Shown here: piece by piece, positions 29,302 through 37,722 of the stretch
Position numbering within the stretch: the first letter of the stretch is position 1
Layout: every line of letters begins with the position of its first letter
DNA from: Tenacibaculum sp.
Lineage (GTDB): Bacteria > Bacteroidota > Bacteroidia > Flavobacteriales > Flavobacteriaceae
Assembly (NCBI GenBank): GCA_018456245.1
Contig: JAGYHQ010000003.1
Coordinates: forward strand, 1-64,000
Length of the DNA: 64,000 nt
Direction of reading: 5' to 3'
Notes under the pieces: model-generated
What the model saw: only the letters and a program-made list of their open reading frames with translations
Databases searched by the model: none
Told to the model about the DNA's origin: nothing
Program-made: the position numbers and the translations under genes

Positions 29302-29550
29302 CTAATTTTTATATTTATTAGCATATGGCTTACTTTTGGTGTTTTAATAAACAATTATTTAACAAATACGAGTATAAATTTTACAAGAGATAATAAAAAT
29401 AATATAGTTTACCAAAAAAAGGCAGGTGTTACACATAAATTCTTCGCTTATACTGAAAATATAAAAAGAGAAAAAACGTTAGAAAATGTAGACTATGTTA
29501 TAAGTAGTTTAGATGAATTTTTAACAATAAATAACATTAATGGTAAATAA
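29302..29550 (+). pseudogene. Decayed C-terminal end of a HAD-like hydrolase
   Basis: An 83-codon open stretch has no ATG, GTG or TTG start. Its last ~55 codons read ...FTRDNKNNIVYQKKAGVTHK... and ...NVDYVISSLDEFLTI. This resembles the C-terminus of HAD-family phosphatases, where GDxxNDI.xAKxAG is the motif IV region and DYVI.SLDEL the ending. The motif IV aspartates appear replaced (R-D-N-K-N-N). The start of the domain, including the nucleophile DxD, is missing. The stop overlaps the ATG of the DUF5522 gene. A promoter box (TACTTTTG, 29331-29338) lies inside it. Could also be a real gene with a non-standard start. Confidence 0.45.
29331..29338 (+). promoter_or_regulatory. -7 box, likely promoter of the DUF5522/DUF4197 operon
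   Basis: TACTTTTG matches TAnnTTTG. It lies about 200 nt before the DUF5522 gene and inside the remnant reading frame. Confidence 0.45.
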
Positions 29551-29710
29551 AATATTAAAACCTGAAAAAGGAGATTATTACGTAAATGAAAAGGGTTATC
29601 GTGTTTTTACAGAAAAATATCATTTAAAACGTAGCTATTGTTGTAAAAGTGGGTGTAAACATTGCCCTTATGGATATGATAAAAAAACAGACAAGTTTAA
29701 AAATAAATAG
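29540..29710 (+). CDS. DUF5522 family small cysteine protein
   Basis: A 56-residue protein. It carries a compact Cys/His motif, SYCCKSGCKHCPYGYD (residues ~33-47), as in the DUF5522 family found widely in Bacteroidota, and a preceding RVFTEKYHLKR segment. Four cysteines and a histidine in this spacing suggest metal binding, which is an inference; the function is unknown. Its ATG overlaps the stop of the upstream remnant frame and its stop is 1 nt before the DUF4197 lipoprotein ATG, so the two are cotranscribed. Confidence 0.82.
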   Translation: MVNKILKPEKGDYYVNEKGYRVFTEKYHLKRSYCCKSGCKHCPYGYDKKTDKFKNK

Positions 29711-29711
29711 T

Positions 29712-30425
29712 ATGAAAAAATTAGTAGTAATAGCAGTAGTATTTTTATTAACAGGTTGTGCAGAGTTACAAAAAGCTGTTAATTATCAATTAGGGCAACA
29801 AGGGGGAGTTTTATCTCAATTAGATATTGAACAAGGATTGCGTCAGGCATTGGATAATGGAATTCAAAATCAAGTAACAAAATTAACAGCTGTTGATGGC
29901 TTCTATCGTAATGAATTGGTTAAAATTTTATTACCAAAGGAACTGCAAGTGGTTGATAAAACATTAAGAAAAGTAGGTTTAGGTAAATTAGCAGATGAGG
30001 GTTTAAAAGTTATTAATAGGGCAGCTGAAGATGCAGTGAAAACAGCAACACCAGTATTTGTAAACGCAGTAAAAGAAATAACATTTACTGATGCTAAAAA
30101 TATTTTATTAGGGGCTGATAATTCTGCAACAAGTTATTTACAAGGTAAAACACAAAAGGAATTGTATTCTAAATTTAACCCTATTATTAAAAAATCATTT
30201 GCTAAGGTTGGGGCAGACCAAATTTGGACTAACTTAATTAACAAATATAATAGCCTAATATTTGTAAAAAAGGTAAATCCTAATTTAACCGATTATGTTA
30301 CAAATGAAGCCTTAAACGGAGTTTTTAAAATGATAACTTTAGAGGAGAAGAAAATCCGTAATAACATAGGAGCAAGAAATACAGATTTATTGCGTAAAGT
30401 TTTTGCTTTGCAGGATTATAAATAG
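29712..30425 (+). CDS. DUF4197 lipoprotein
   Basis: About 237 residues starting at the ATG at 29712; an upstream in-frame ATG at 29649 lies inside the DUF5522 gene and would bury the signal sequence. MKKLVVIAVVFLLTGC is a clear lipoprotein signal with Cys16. The rest is helical, with the family's QGLRQALDNGIQNQV, DAKNILLGADNSATSYLQ and TLINKYN-type segments of DUF4197. Function is unknown; exported and probably membrane-anchored. Confidence 0.88.
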   Translation: MKKLVVIAVVFLLTGCAELQKAVNYQLGQQGGVLSQLDIEQGLRQALDNGIQNQVTKLTAVDGFYRNELVKILLPKELQVVDKTLRKVGLGKLADEGLKVINRAAEDAVKTATPVFVNAVKEITFTDAKNILLGADNSATSYLQGKTQKELYSKFNPIIKKSFAKVGADQIWTNLINKYNSLIFVKKVNPNLTDYVTNEALNGVFKMITLEEKKIRNNIGARNTDLLRKVFALQDYK

Positions 30426-30512
30426 TTATATTTAAAAACTTTTGTTTAAATAACATATTGTAATTATTAATTGTAGAATTATATCTTTTTGAAGAATAAA
30501 AATAAAATAATA

Positions 30513-31271
30513 ATGAGACAGAATATAGTAGCAGGTAATTGGAAAATGAACAATAATCTTAGTGAAACTAAGAAACTTATTAAAGAAATTAAGAAAAATT
30601 TAAAATCGGTAAACCTTAAAAACACACGAGTTTTTATATCGCCTACGTTTGTAAATTTAAGAACAGCAGTAAAAAAGACAAAAAAATGTGAAATAGAGGT
30701 TGTTGCACAAAATATGCACTACGAAGAAAAAGGAGCATTTACAGGAGAAATTTCTGCTGATATGTTGTTAAATTTGGGTGTTAATACTGTTATTTTAGGA
30801 CATTCTGAACGCCGAGAATATTTTGGAGAAACTGATGAAATTCTTACAAAAAAAGTAAATACAGCATTAAAAAATAATTTAGAAATAGTTTTTTGCTTTG
30901 GAGAAAAATTGGAGGATAGAGAAAATAAAAATCATTTTAAGGTAGTAGAAAGCCAATTAAAAAATGTGTTATTTCACCTATCAAAAAAAGAAATAAAAAA
31001 TATAATTTTAGCGTATGAGCCCGTATGGGCAATAGGTACGGGTAAAACCGCTACTGCTAATGAAGCACAAGAAATACACGCTTTTGTAAGAAAATTATTA
31101 GCAGAGCAGTATGATAAGGAAACGGCAAATTCAATTTCTATTTTATATGGAGGAAGTGTGAAACCTAATAATGCACAAGAAATTTTTTCAAAAGAAGATG
31201 TAGACGGTGGGTTAATAGGAGGAGCATCATTAAAAGCTGATGATTTTACTGCAATTATAAAATCGATTTAA
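30513..31271 (+). CDS. tpiA: Triosephosphate isomerase
   Basis: 252 residues from the ATG at 30513 (MRQNIVAGNWKMNN); the eight-residue upstream extension is unlike the family. Catalytic Lys in GNWKMN (~12), His in GHSERRE (~95), Glu in AYEPVWAIGTG (~167) and the phosphate loop YGGSVKPNN (~210) are all present. Interconverts dihydroxyacetone phosphate and glyceraldehyde-3-phosphate. Followed at 2 nt by prmA, then HMG-CoA reductase with 1-nt overlap. Confidence 0.97.
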   Translation: MRQNIVAGNWKMNNNLSETKKLIKEIKKNLKSVNLKNTRVFISPTFVNLRTAVKKTKKCEIEVVAQNMHYEEKGAFTGEISADMLLNLGVNTVILGHSERREYFGETDEILTKKVNTALKNNLEIVFCFGEKLEDRENKNHFKVVESQLKNVLFHLSKKEIKNIILAYEPVWAIGTGKTATANEAQEIHAFVRKLLAEQYDKETANSISILYGGSVKPNNAQEIFSKEDVDGGLIGGASLKADDFTAIIKSI

Positions 31272-31273
31272 TT

Positions 31274-32113
31274 ATGGAAAGTATTTATATAGAATACAAT
31301 TTTATAGTAGAGCCAAAAGACCCTGCTACTGAAATTTTAATTGCAGAACTAGGAAATGCAGGATTTGAAAGTTTTGTTGAAAATGATAATGGAGTTACTG
31401 CATACATTCAAAAAAATGAATGGTATGAAGATATTCTATCAGATATTTATATTTTATCTTCTGATGAATTTTTAATAAAATATGAGATAAAAGAGATTGA
31501 GCAAACAAATTGGAATAGTGAGTGGGAAAAGAATTTTAAACCAATTCAAGTTGATGATTTAGTTAGTGTTAGGGCTCCTTTTCACGAAAAACCAAATTTA
31601 AAATATGATATTGTTATTGAGCCAAAAATGAGTTTTGGAACGGGGCATCATGAAACTACTCATATGATGTTACAACATTTAATTGATTTAGATATTGAAA
31701 ACAAAAAAGTTCTTGATATGGGATGCGGAACAGGAATTTTAGCAATTTTCGCTGAAATGAAAGGAGCAAAACCTATTGATGCTATTGATATTGATAATTG
31801 GTGCTATGTAAATTCAATTGAAAATGTAGAGCGAAATAATTGTAATAATATTTCAGTTTTTGAGGGTGATGCATCTCTGTTAAATGGTAAAAATTATGAT
31901 ATAATTATTGCAAATATTAACAGAAATATATTGTTAAATGATATTAAAAAATATTCAAAATGTTTATCAAAGGGAGGTGTTTTACTTTTAAGTGGGTTCT
32001 ATAAAGAAGATATTTCAATAATTGATGAAGAGGCAATGAAATACGATTTATTGTTAGAAAAAACTATTGAACGAAATAATTGGGTAGGGTTACGATATAA
32101 AAAAACACAGTAA
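31274..32113 (+). CDS. prmA: Ribosomal protein L11 methyltransferase
   Basis: 279 residues. The N-terminal substrate-recognition domain spans ~1-70, and a linker leads to the class I methyltransferase domain. The SAM-binding motif is VLDMGCGTGILAIFAEMKGA (~148-167), with MSFGTGHHETT upstream and IANINRNIL as motif IV, both characteristic of PrmA. Its stop overlaps the next start by one base (TAATG). Confidence 0.95.
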   Translation: MESIYIEYNFIVEPKDPATEILIAELGNAGFESFVENDNGVTAYIQKNEWYEDILSDIYILSSDEFLIKYEIKEIEQTNWNSEWEKNFKPIQVDDLVSVRAPFHEKPNLKYDIVIEPKMSFGTGHHETTHMMLQHLIDLDIENKKVLDMGCGTGILAIFAEMKGAKPIDAIDIDNWCYVNSIENVERNNCNNISVFEGDASLLNGKNYDIIIANINRNILLNDIKKYSKCLSKGGVLLLSGFYKEDISIIDEEAMKYDLLLEKTIERNNWVGLRYKKTQ

Positions 32114-33384
32114 TGTCAAAATTAATATCAGGATTTTCAAAACTTACGAAAGAGGAAAAAATAAATTGGTTAGCAGAAAATTATTTTAATAACCAAGAGG
32201 AAACTATAAAAATCATTAAAAAATATTGGCATTCTAATGCTAAATTACAGCAACTTCATGATGATTTTATAGAAAATACCATTACAAATTTTTATCTGCC
32301 TTATGGTATTGCTCCAAACTTTGTAATTAATAATAAGGAATACGTTATTCCTATGGTTATTGAAGAAAGTTCTGTGGTTGCATCAGCATCAAAAGTTGCT
32401 AAATTTTGGAGTACGAGAGGAGGATTTAAAACTAAGGTAATTTCTACTACAAAAACAGGTCAAATTCATTTTATATATAAGGGTAATTTTTCTGATTTAG
32501 AAGATTATTTCAATTCAAAAAAAGATGATTTTAAAACAGCAACATCAAGCATTACCAAAAATATGGAAAAGCGTGGTGGAGGTATTTTAAATATAGAATT
32601 GGTTGATAAAACATTAAGTTTAGAAAACTATTATCAAATTAACGTTACGTTTGACACCAAAGACTCAATGGGGGCAAACTTCATAAACTCTTGTTTAGAA
32701 GCCATTGCAAATTCCTTTAGAAAAGATGATATTGATATTATAATGAGTATCCTGTCAAATTACATTCCTCAATGTTTAGTAAGGGCAGAGGTAAGCTGTA
32801 AAATTGAAGATTTAGGAGGGGAAGATCCATATAAATTTGCCAAAAAATTTGAACAAGCAGTTAAAATTGCAGAAATAGAGCCATATAGGGCAGTTACTCA
32901 TAATAAAGGTATTATGAACGGAATTGATGCAGTTGTATTAGCCACAGGTAATGATTTTAGGGCTATTGAGGCAGGCGTTCACGCATATGCATCAAAAAAC
33001 GGAAAATACACAAGTTTATCACATTGTGAAGTTGTAGATGATAATTTTAAATTTTGGATAGAACTTCCTTTAGCAGTAGGAACAGTTGGTGGGCTAACTA
33101 AGTTACACCCAATGGCGAAATTATCGTTAGAATTATTACAGCAACCGTCAGCAAAGGAATTAATGGAGATTATGGCAACGGCAGGTTTAGCTCAAAATTT
33201 TGGTGCTTTAAGTGCTTTAACAACCAAAGGAATTCAATATGGGCATATGAAAATGCACTTAAATAATATTTTAAATCAGTTAAACGCTACTGATGAGGAA
33301 AAAGAAGTAATTTCAAAATATTTTGAAAATAAAACAGTTACACATAGTGCTGTACTTAATAAATTTAACGAATTACGAAAATAA
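32113..33384 (+). CDS. Hydroxymethylglutaryl-CoA reductase (class II)
   Basis: 423 residues. Class II signatures are visible: IEESSVVASASKVAKFW (catalytic Glu, ~82), DSMGANFINSCLEAI (~180), THNKGIMNGIDAV (catalytic Lys, ~258), ATGNDFRAIEAG (catalytic Asp, ~276). The enzyme interconverts HMG-CoA and mevalonate. Class II enzymes are often called degradative, but in Flavobacteriia they serve mevalonate synthesis, as the neighbouring GHMP kinases and decarboxylase suggest. It is translationally coupled to prmA. Confidence 0.93.
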   Translation: MSKLISGFSKLTKEEKINWLAENYFNNQEETIKIIKKYWHSNAKLQQLHDDFIENTITNFYLPYGIAPNFVINNKEYVIPMVIEESSVVASASKVAKFWSTRGGFKTKVISTTKTGQIHFIYKGNFSDLEDYFNSKKDDFKTATSSITKNMEKRGGGILNIELVDKTLSLENYYQINVTFDTKDSMGANFINSCLEAIANSFRKDDIDIIMSILSNYIPQCLVRAEVSCKIEDLGGEDPYKFAKKFEQAVKIAEIEPYRAVTHNKGIMNGIDAVVLATGNDFRAIEAGVHAYASKNGKYTSLSHCEVVDDNFKFWIELPLAVGTVGGLTKLHPMAKLSLELLQQPSAKELMEIMATAGLAQNFGALSALTTKGIQYGHMKMHLNNILNQLNATDEEKEVISKYFENKTVTHSAVLNKFNELRK

Positions 33385-33423
33385 ATTCTAATCAAACCTC
33401 ACAGGTTTATGAATTCAAAATAA

Positions 33424-34353
33424 ATGAACTTTTACAGCAATGGAAAATTATTATTAACAGGCGAATATCTTGTTTTAGATGGAGCAAAATCTTTAGCAAT
33501 TCCTACAAAATTTGGGCAAGATTTGCAATTAGAACCGATACAAGAAAATGAACTTATTTGGGCGAGTTTTACTAACGAAAATATTTGTTGGTTTGAGGCT
33601 CGGTTTAGTTTGCCAAATATCCGTTTGATATCGGCAACGTTTAATTCAAATAATGAGGGAAATAGCGAAATGATTGCTGAAACTTTGCAAAATATTCTTC
33701 AAGAAGCAAGAAGATTAAATCCAAAATTTTTAGATACAAAAAACGGATTTATAGCTAAAACGTATTTAACGTTTCCTCAAAATTGGGGGCTTGGAAGTTC
33801 ATCAACTTTGATAAATAATATTGCGACTTGGGCAGAAGTCAATCCGTTTACATTACTTTGGAATAGTTTTTCGGGCAGTGGTTACGATATTGCTTGTGCA
33901 AAAGAAAATACGGCTATTTTTTATACGCTTGAAAATAAAAAACCGATTATTGAAAATGTAAATTTTCAACCAAACTATAAAGATGAATTATTTTTTATTC
34001 ATTTAAACAAAAAGCAAAACAGCCGAGAAGGAATTGTCGAATACAAAAAAAACAGAAACAATCTAACCTCTGAAATTAAGCAAGTTTCTGAACTTTCTAA
34101 TGAATTTTATTCAGCAAAAAACATAAATGATTTAGATAAAATTATAACCGAACACGAGCAAATTATAAATTCAATAATTAAGCAAAAACCTGTAAAAATT
34201 AGGTTATTTAATGATTATTTTGGGCAAATAAAAAGTCTTGGTGCTTGGGGTGGCGATTTTATTCTTGCCACAGGAAATGATGACACACCGAGATATTTTA
34301 AAAATAAAGGGTTTGATACTATTTTAAAGTATAACGAAATGATAAAACAATAA
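33424..34353 (+). CDS. GYDIA-type GHMP kinase
   Basis: 309 residues of the GHMP kinase superfamily. The N-terminal NGKLLLTGEYLVLDGA is the substrate-binding strand, and WGLGSSSTLINNIATW (~120) is the ATP-binding GLGSS loop. The segment FSGSGYDIACA (~151) gives the GYDIA family its name. The C-terminal LGAWGGDFILATG is the third motif. It stands between HMG-CoA reductase and genes for mevalonate decarboxylation, so a phosphomevalonate kinase role is a good guess. Substrate is unproven. Confidence 0.85.
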   Translation: MNFYSNGKLLLTGEYLVLDGAKSLAIPTKFGQDLQLEPIQENELIWASFTNENICWFEARFSLPNIRLISATFNSNNEGNSEMIAETLQNILQEARRLNPKFLDTKNGFIAKTYLTFPQNWGLGSSSTLINNIATWAEVNPFTLLWNSFSGSGYDIACAKENTAIFYTLENKKPIIENVNFQPNYKDELFFIHLNKKQNSREGIVEYKKNRNNLTSEIKQVSELSNEFYSAKNINDLDKIITEHEQIINSIIKQKPVKIRLFNDYFGQIKSLGAWGGDFILATGNDDTPRYFKNKGFDTILKYNEMIKQ

Positions 34354-34379
34354 TATTATAAAACACGAATTTAGAAAAT

Positions 34380-35420
34380 ATGAGAATAGAACATGAATTA
34401 AAATTAGGATTTAAAGATGTAATGTTTCGTCCGAAACGCTCTACACTTAAATCTCGTTCAGAAGTTGATTTAGAAAGAGAATTTACTTTCTTACATACAA
34501 AAAAGAAATGGAAAGGTGTTCCTATTATTTCAGCAAATATGGACACTGTCGGGACTTTTGAAATGGCAAATGCTTTGGCAAAAGATAAAATAATAACAGC
34601 AATTCATAAGCACTATTCTATTGAGGAGTGGGACAACTTTTTAAAAGACAAGGATAAAGAATTTTTTCAGTATATCGCGTTAAGTACAGGAACAGGAAAA
34701 GCCGATGAAGAAAAAATTGACATCATATTAAAAAAACACACCAACATAGAATTTATTTGTATTGATGTTGCAAACGGTTATTCGGAGCATTTTGCTAATT
34801 TCGTGAGGAAAATTCGTAAAAAATATCCTGAAAAAATTATCATCGCAGGGAATGTTGTAACGGGCGAAATGGTTGAAGAATTACTTTTATCGGGTGCTGA
34901 TATTGTAAAAGTTGGTATTGGGCCGGGTTCAGTATGTACAACTCGTGTAAAAACTGGGGTTGGTTATCCTCAACTTTCTGCAATTATAGAATGTGCCGAT
35001 GCTGCTCACGGACTTGGCGGACATATTATAGGCGACGGAGGTTGTAAAATCCCCGGTGATGTTTCAAAAGCATTTGGTGGTGGTGCCGATTTTGTAATGC
35101 TTGGTGGTATGCTTGCAGGTCACGATGAAAGTGGTGGCGAAATGGTTGAAGAAAATGGCGAGAAATTCCGTTTATTCTACGGAATGAGTTCAAAAACAGC
35201 AATGGACAAACATTCAGGAGGGGTAGCAGAGTATAGAGCATCGGAAGGAAAAACTGTGAAAGTACCATATAAAGGAGCAGTTGCAGAAACGGTAAAAGAT
35301 ATTTTAGGTGGAGTTCGTTCAACTTGTACTTATATTGGCGCATCTAAATTAAAAGAACTTTCAAAACGAACAACTTTTATCCGTGTGCAAGAACAACATA
35401 ATCAAGTTTTTGGAGATTAA
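34380..35420 (+). CDS. guaC: GMP reductase
   Basis: 346 residues, the length of E. coli GuaC. TIM-barrel IMPDH/GMPR fold with the active-site loop [12 protein letters not shown] (Cys ~186), the phosphate-binding [14 protein letters not shown] and [14 protein letters not shown]. The CBS domains of IMP dehydrogenase are absent, which supports GMP reductase. Reductively deaminates GMP to IMP with NADPH. Position inside an isoprenoid gene region has no obvious meaning. Confidence 0.95.
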   Translation: MRIEHELKLGFKDVMFRPKRSTLKSRSEVDLEREFTFLHTKKKWKGVPIISANMDTVGTFEMANALAKDKIITAIHKHYSIEEWDNFLKDKDKEFFQYIALSTGTGKADEEKIDIILKKHTNIEFICIDVANGYSEHFANFVRKIRKKYPEKIIIAGNVVTGEMVEELLLSGADIVKVGIGPGSVCTTRVKTGVGYPQLSAIIECADAAHGLGGHIIGDGGCKIPGDVSKAFGGGADFVMLGGMLAGHDESGGEMVEENGEKFRLFYGMSSKTAMDKHSGGVAEYRASEGKTVKVPYKGAVAETVKDILGGVRSTCTYIGASKLKELSKRTTFIRVQEQHNQVFGD

Positions 35421-35447
35421 ATAAATTAACTCTCTTGTCATAAATTT

Positions 35448-36650
35448 ATGGAAAAAGTAATAATAATCGGTGGTGGTGCAAGTGGATTTTTCACAGCAAT
35501 AAACATAAAAGAACAAAACCCAAATTTAGAGGTTGTGATTTTGGAAAAAAGCAAATCTGTTTTGCAAAAAGTCAAAATTTCTGGTGGTGGGCGTTGCAAT
35601 GTAACTCATGCTTGTTTTGAACCGAAAGAACTCGTGAAATTTTACCCACGAGGAGCAAAAGAATTACTAGGAGCATTTCATAAATTTATGACAGGAGATG
35701 TTTTTGAATGGTTTGAAAATAGGGGCGTTCCGTTAAAAATTGAAGAAGACGGGCGAGCATTCCCCGAAAGTAATTCATCACAAACCATTATTGATTGCTT
35801 TTTAAATTTAGCAAAAACACACAATATCATCATTAAAAAAGGGTGTGGAGTAAATGACTTTTATCCGAAAGAAAACAAATGGATTATTGAAACCAAAAAC
35901 GAAACTTTTACTATCGATAAAATCATCGTTGCGTGTGGAAGTAACAAACGAATTTGGGATATTTCAAAAAAATTAAATCATACGATTATTGAGCCTGTTC
36001 CGTCGCTTTTTACATTTAATATTAACGACGAAATTATTAAAGATTTAGGTGGAATTTCAGTGCCAAATGCAACGGTAAAACTTGTAAATACTAAACTTGA
36101 AAATTACGGGGCATTATTAATTACACATTGGGGTTTGAGTGGTCCTGCGGTATTAAAATTATCGGCTTTTGGGGCAAGAATTTTAGCCGAAAAAGATTAT
36201 AATTATGAAGTTGAGGTTAATTGGCTCTCTGTTCCGTTTGAAGAAATATTATTACAACTTAATGATTTAAAGCAAAATAACGCACGTAAAACAATTGGTA
36301 TAAAATCGCCTTTTTCTGAAATTCCAAAACGTTTATGGGAACGAATTGTTATTGCATCAGGAAATAATATTAATGAAAATTGGGCTGATTTAAGTAAAAA
36401 TCAACTACGAAAACTTTGCGAACAACTTACAAAATGCACTTTTAAGGCAAACGGAAAATCAACTTTTAAAGACGAGTTTGTAACCGCTGGCGGAATTGAT
36501 TTAAAAGAAATTAACTTTAAAACCTTTGAAAGTAAACTTCATAAAAACCTATATTTTGTTGGCGAAGTTTTAAATATTGATGCCGTTACAGGTGGTTTTA
36601 ACTTCCAAAATGCTTGGACGAGTGGTTTTATTTGTGCAAAATCACTTTAA
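35448..36650 (+). CDS. NAD(P)/FAD-dependent oxidoreductase (HI0933/BaiN-like)
   Basis: 400 residues. The FAD dinucleotide fold is at the N-terminus (VIIIGGGASGFFTAI), followed by KVKISGGGRCNVTHA, a hallmark of the HI0933/YhiN family. THWGLSGPAVLKLSAFGA lies in the inserted domain, and the C-terminal FAD-contact motif is FVGEVLNIDAVTGGFNFQNAWTSG. Members are flavoproteins of unclear substrate. Begins 28 nt after guaC. Confidence 0.92.
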   Translation: MEKVIIIGGGASGFFTAINIKEQNPNLEVVILEKSKSVLQKVKISGGGRCNVTHACFEPKELVKFYPRGAKELLGAFHKFMTGDVFEWFENRGVPLKIEEDGRAFPESNSSQTIIDCFLNLAKTHNIIIKKGCGVNDFYPKENKWIIETKNETFTIDKIIVACGSNKRIWDISKKLNHTIIEPVPSLFTFNINDEIIKDLGGISVPNATVKLVNTKLENYGALLITHWGLSGPAVLKLSAFGARILAEKDYNYEVEVNWLSVPFEEILLQLNDLKQNNARKTIGIKSPFSEIPKRLWERIVIASGNNINENWADLSKNQLRKLCEQLTKCTFKANGKSTFKDEFVTAGGIDLKEINFKTFESKLHKNLYFVGEVLNIDAVTGGFNFQNAWTSGFICAKSL

Positions 36651-36709
36651 AAAAATGTAAAATACATAAAGCCAGTGTTTTATATTAATTTATAAATTAG
36701 GATAAGTCG

Positions 36710-36722
36710 TTTTTTTTTTTTT
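36710..36722 (+). repeat. Poly-T homopolymer tract (13 T) upstream of a lipoprotein gene
   Basis: A run of 13 consecutive T is followed by CTTTG, 36 nt before the lipoprotein ATG. The TTTCTTTG here is a near match to a -7 box, so tract length could change promoter spacing. Confidence 0.7.
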
Positions 36723-36757
36723 CTTTGTGAGGTTAACTCAATTAAAATCAAACAAAA

Positions 36758-37627
36758 ATGAAAAAATTATTTTTAGTATTAGTAGCCTCATTATTGGCAT
36801 TTACGTCTTGTAGTAAAGACGATGGAAATAATAATCCTGAAAAAGAAAAAATTAAAAGAAAATTACAGAAAATAATTAGAACATCAAATAGTGGAACTGA
36901 AACTACTATTCTTACTTACGGAGGAAATGGCTTTGTTGAAAAAATTGATATTAATGAAGTAGTTAAACCAGATAAAATGTTTGATGAAGAAGGATATGAA
37001 TATAATACTACTGTTAGATTTAATTATAATTCTAAAAATTATATTAATAAATATGAGTATTTTGTGAAAGAAAATGATGAAGATGATTTTTCAGGTTCAG
37101 CTTTGGTAAATTATGATGATAAAGGTAGGATAACATCTATTAAAGATAATGATAGTGAAGGAACAGATATTCGTATTTATAAATATGATAAAAAAGGTTT
37201 ACTTGTTGAAGTTAAATATGAAGGAACATATGAAGATGAAGGAAAAGAAAAAAATCATGCTTATACAACAACTTATGAGTATGATGTTGAGGGTAATGTT
37301 TCAAAGAAAGTAATAAAATATGATGATCGTGAACTTAGTAGTGACGATGTAGCTACTTATACTTATGACAACAAAATAAATCCTACAAATTCAGTGTTTC
37401 CTAATAATTTTAAGTTAGGGTCATTAGGTGAAGGCATAATTTTAGAGAATTTTTTGAGTAATAATAATATAATTTCTAAAATGAATGGTCGTGGTACAGT
37501 AACAAATTATAAGTATACTTATGTAGATGACTTACCTGAAACTGTAACTTATGAATATTATGGAACTATTAATGGAGTAAAAAAAGTTACAGAAAAAGTT
37601 ACAGAAACGTTATTTTATAACAACTAA
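36758..37627 (+). CDS. Lipoprotein with YD-type repeats, function unknown
   Basis: 289 residues. The lipoprotein signal MKKLFLVLVASLLAFTSC has Cys at 18, followed by an SKDDGNN linker as in Bacteroidota surface lipoproteins. The mature part has repeated tyrosine/aspartate strands resembling YD/RHS-like repeats: FNYNSKNYINKYEYF, VNYDDKGRITSI, YKYDKKGLLVEVKY, YEYDVEGNVSKKVI. These often form beta-rich surface proteins. The gene is preceded by a 13-T tract and followed by a long hairpin. Confidence 0.8.
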   Translation: MKKLFLVLVASLLAFTSCSKDDGNNNPEKEKIKRKLQKIIRTSNSGTETTILTYGGNGFVEKIDINEVVKPDKMFDEEGYEYNTTVRFNYNSKNYINKYEYFVKENDEDDFSGSALVNYDDKGRITSIKDNDSEGTDIRIYKYDKKGLLVEVKYEGTYEDEGKEKNHAYTTTYEYDVEGNVSKKVIKYDDRELSSDDVATYTYDNKINPTNSVFPNNFKLGSLGEGIILENFLSNNNIISKMNGRGTVTNYKYTYVDDLPETVTYEYYGTINGVKKVTEKVTETLFYNN

Positions 37628-37657
37628 ATAAATACTTTTAAAAAGTAGTTTACAATT

Positions 37658-37703
37658 ATATAGTGGTTTTGTATGAGTTTTAATTTATACAAAACCACTA
37701 TAT
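37658..37703. repeat. 17-bp perfect inverted repeat between lipoprotein gene and mvaD
   Basis: Arms 37658-37674 and 37687-37703 are exact complements (ATATAGTGGTTTTGTAT) with a 12-nt loop. It likely terminates the lipoprotein transcript, although the following bases (TTGTTTA) are only a weak T tract. Confidence 0.75.
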
Positions 37704-37706
37704 TTG
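37699..37706 (+). promoter_or_regulatory. -7 box of mvaD inside the hairpin arm
   Basis: TATATTTG is a perfect -7 match and overlaps the last five bases of the inverted repeat; the mvaD TTG start is 17 nt downstream. Confidence 0.55.
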
Positions 37707-37722
37707 TTTAAAATTTTAAGTA

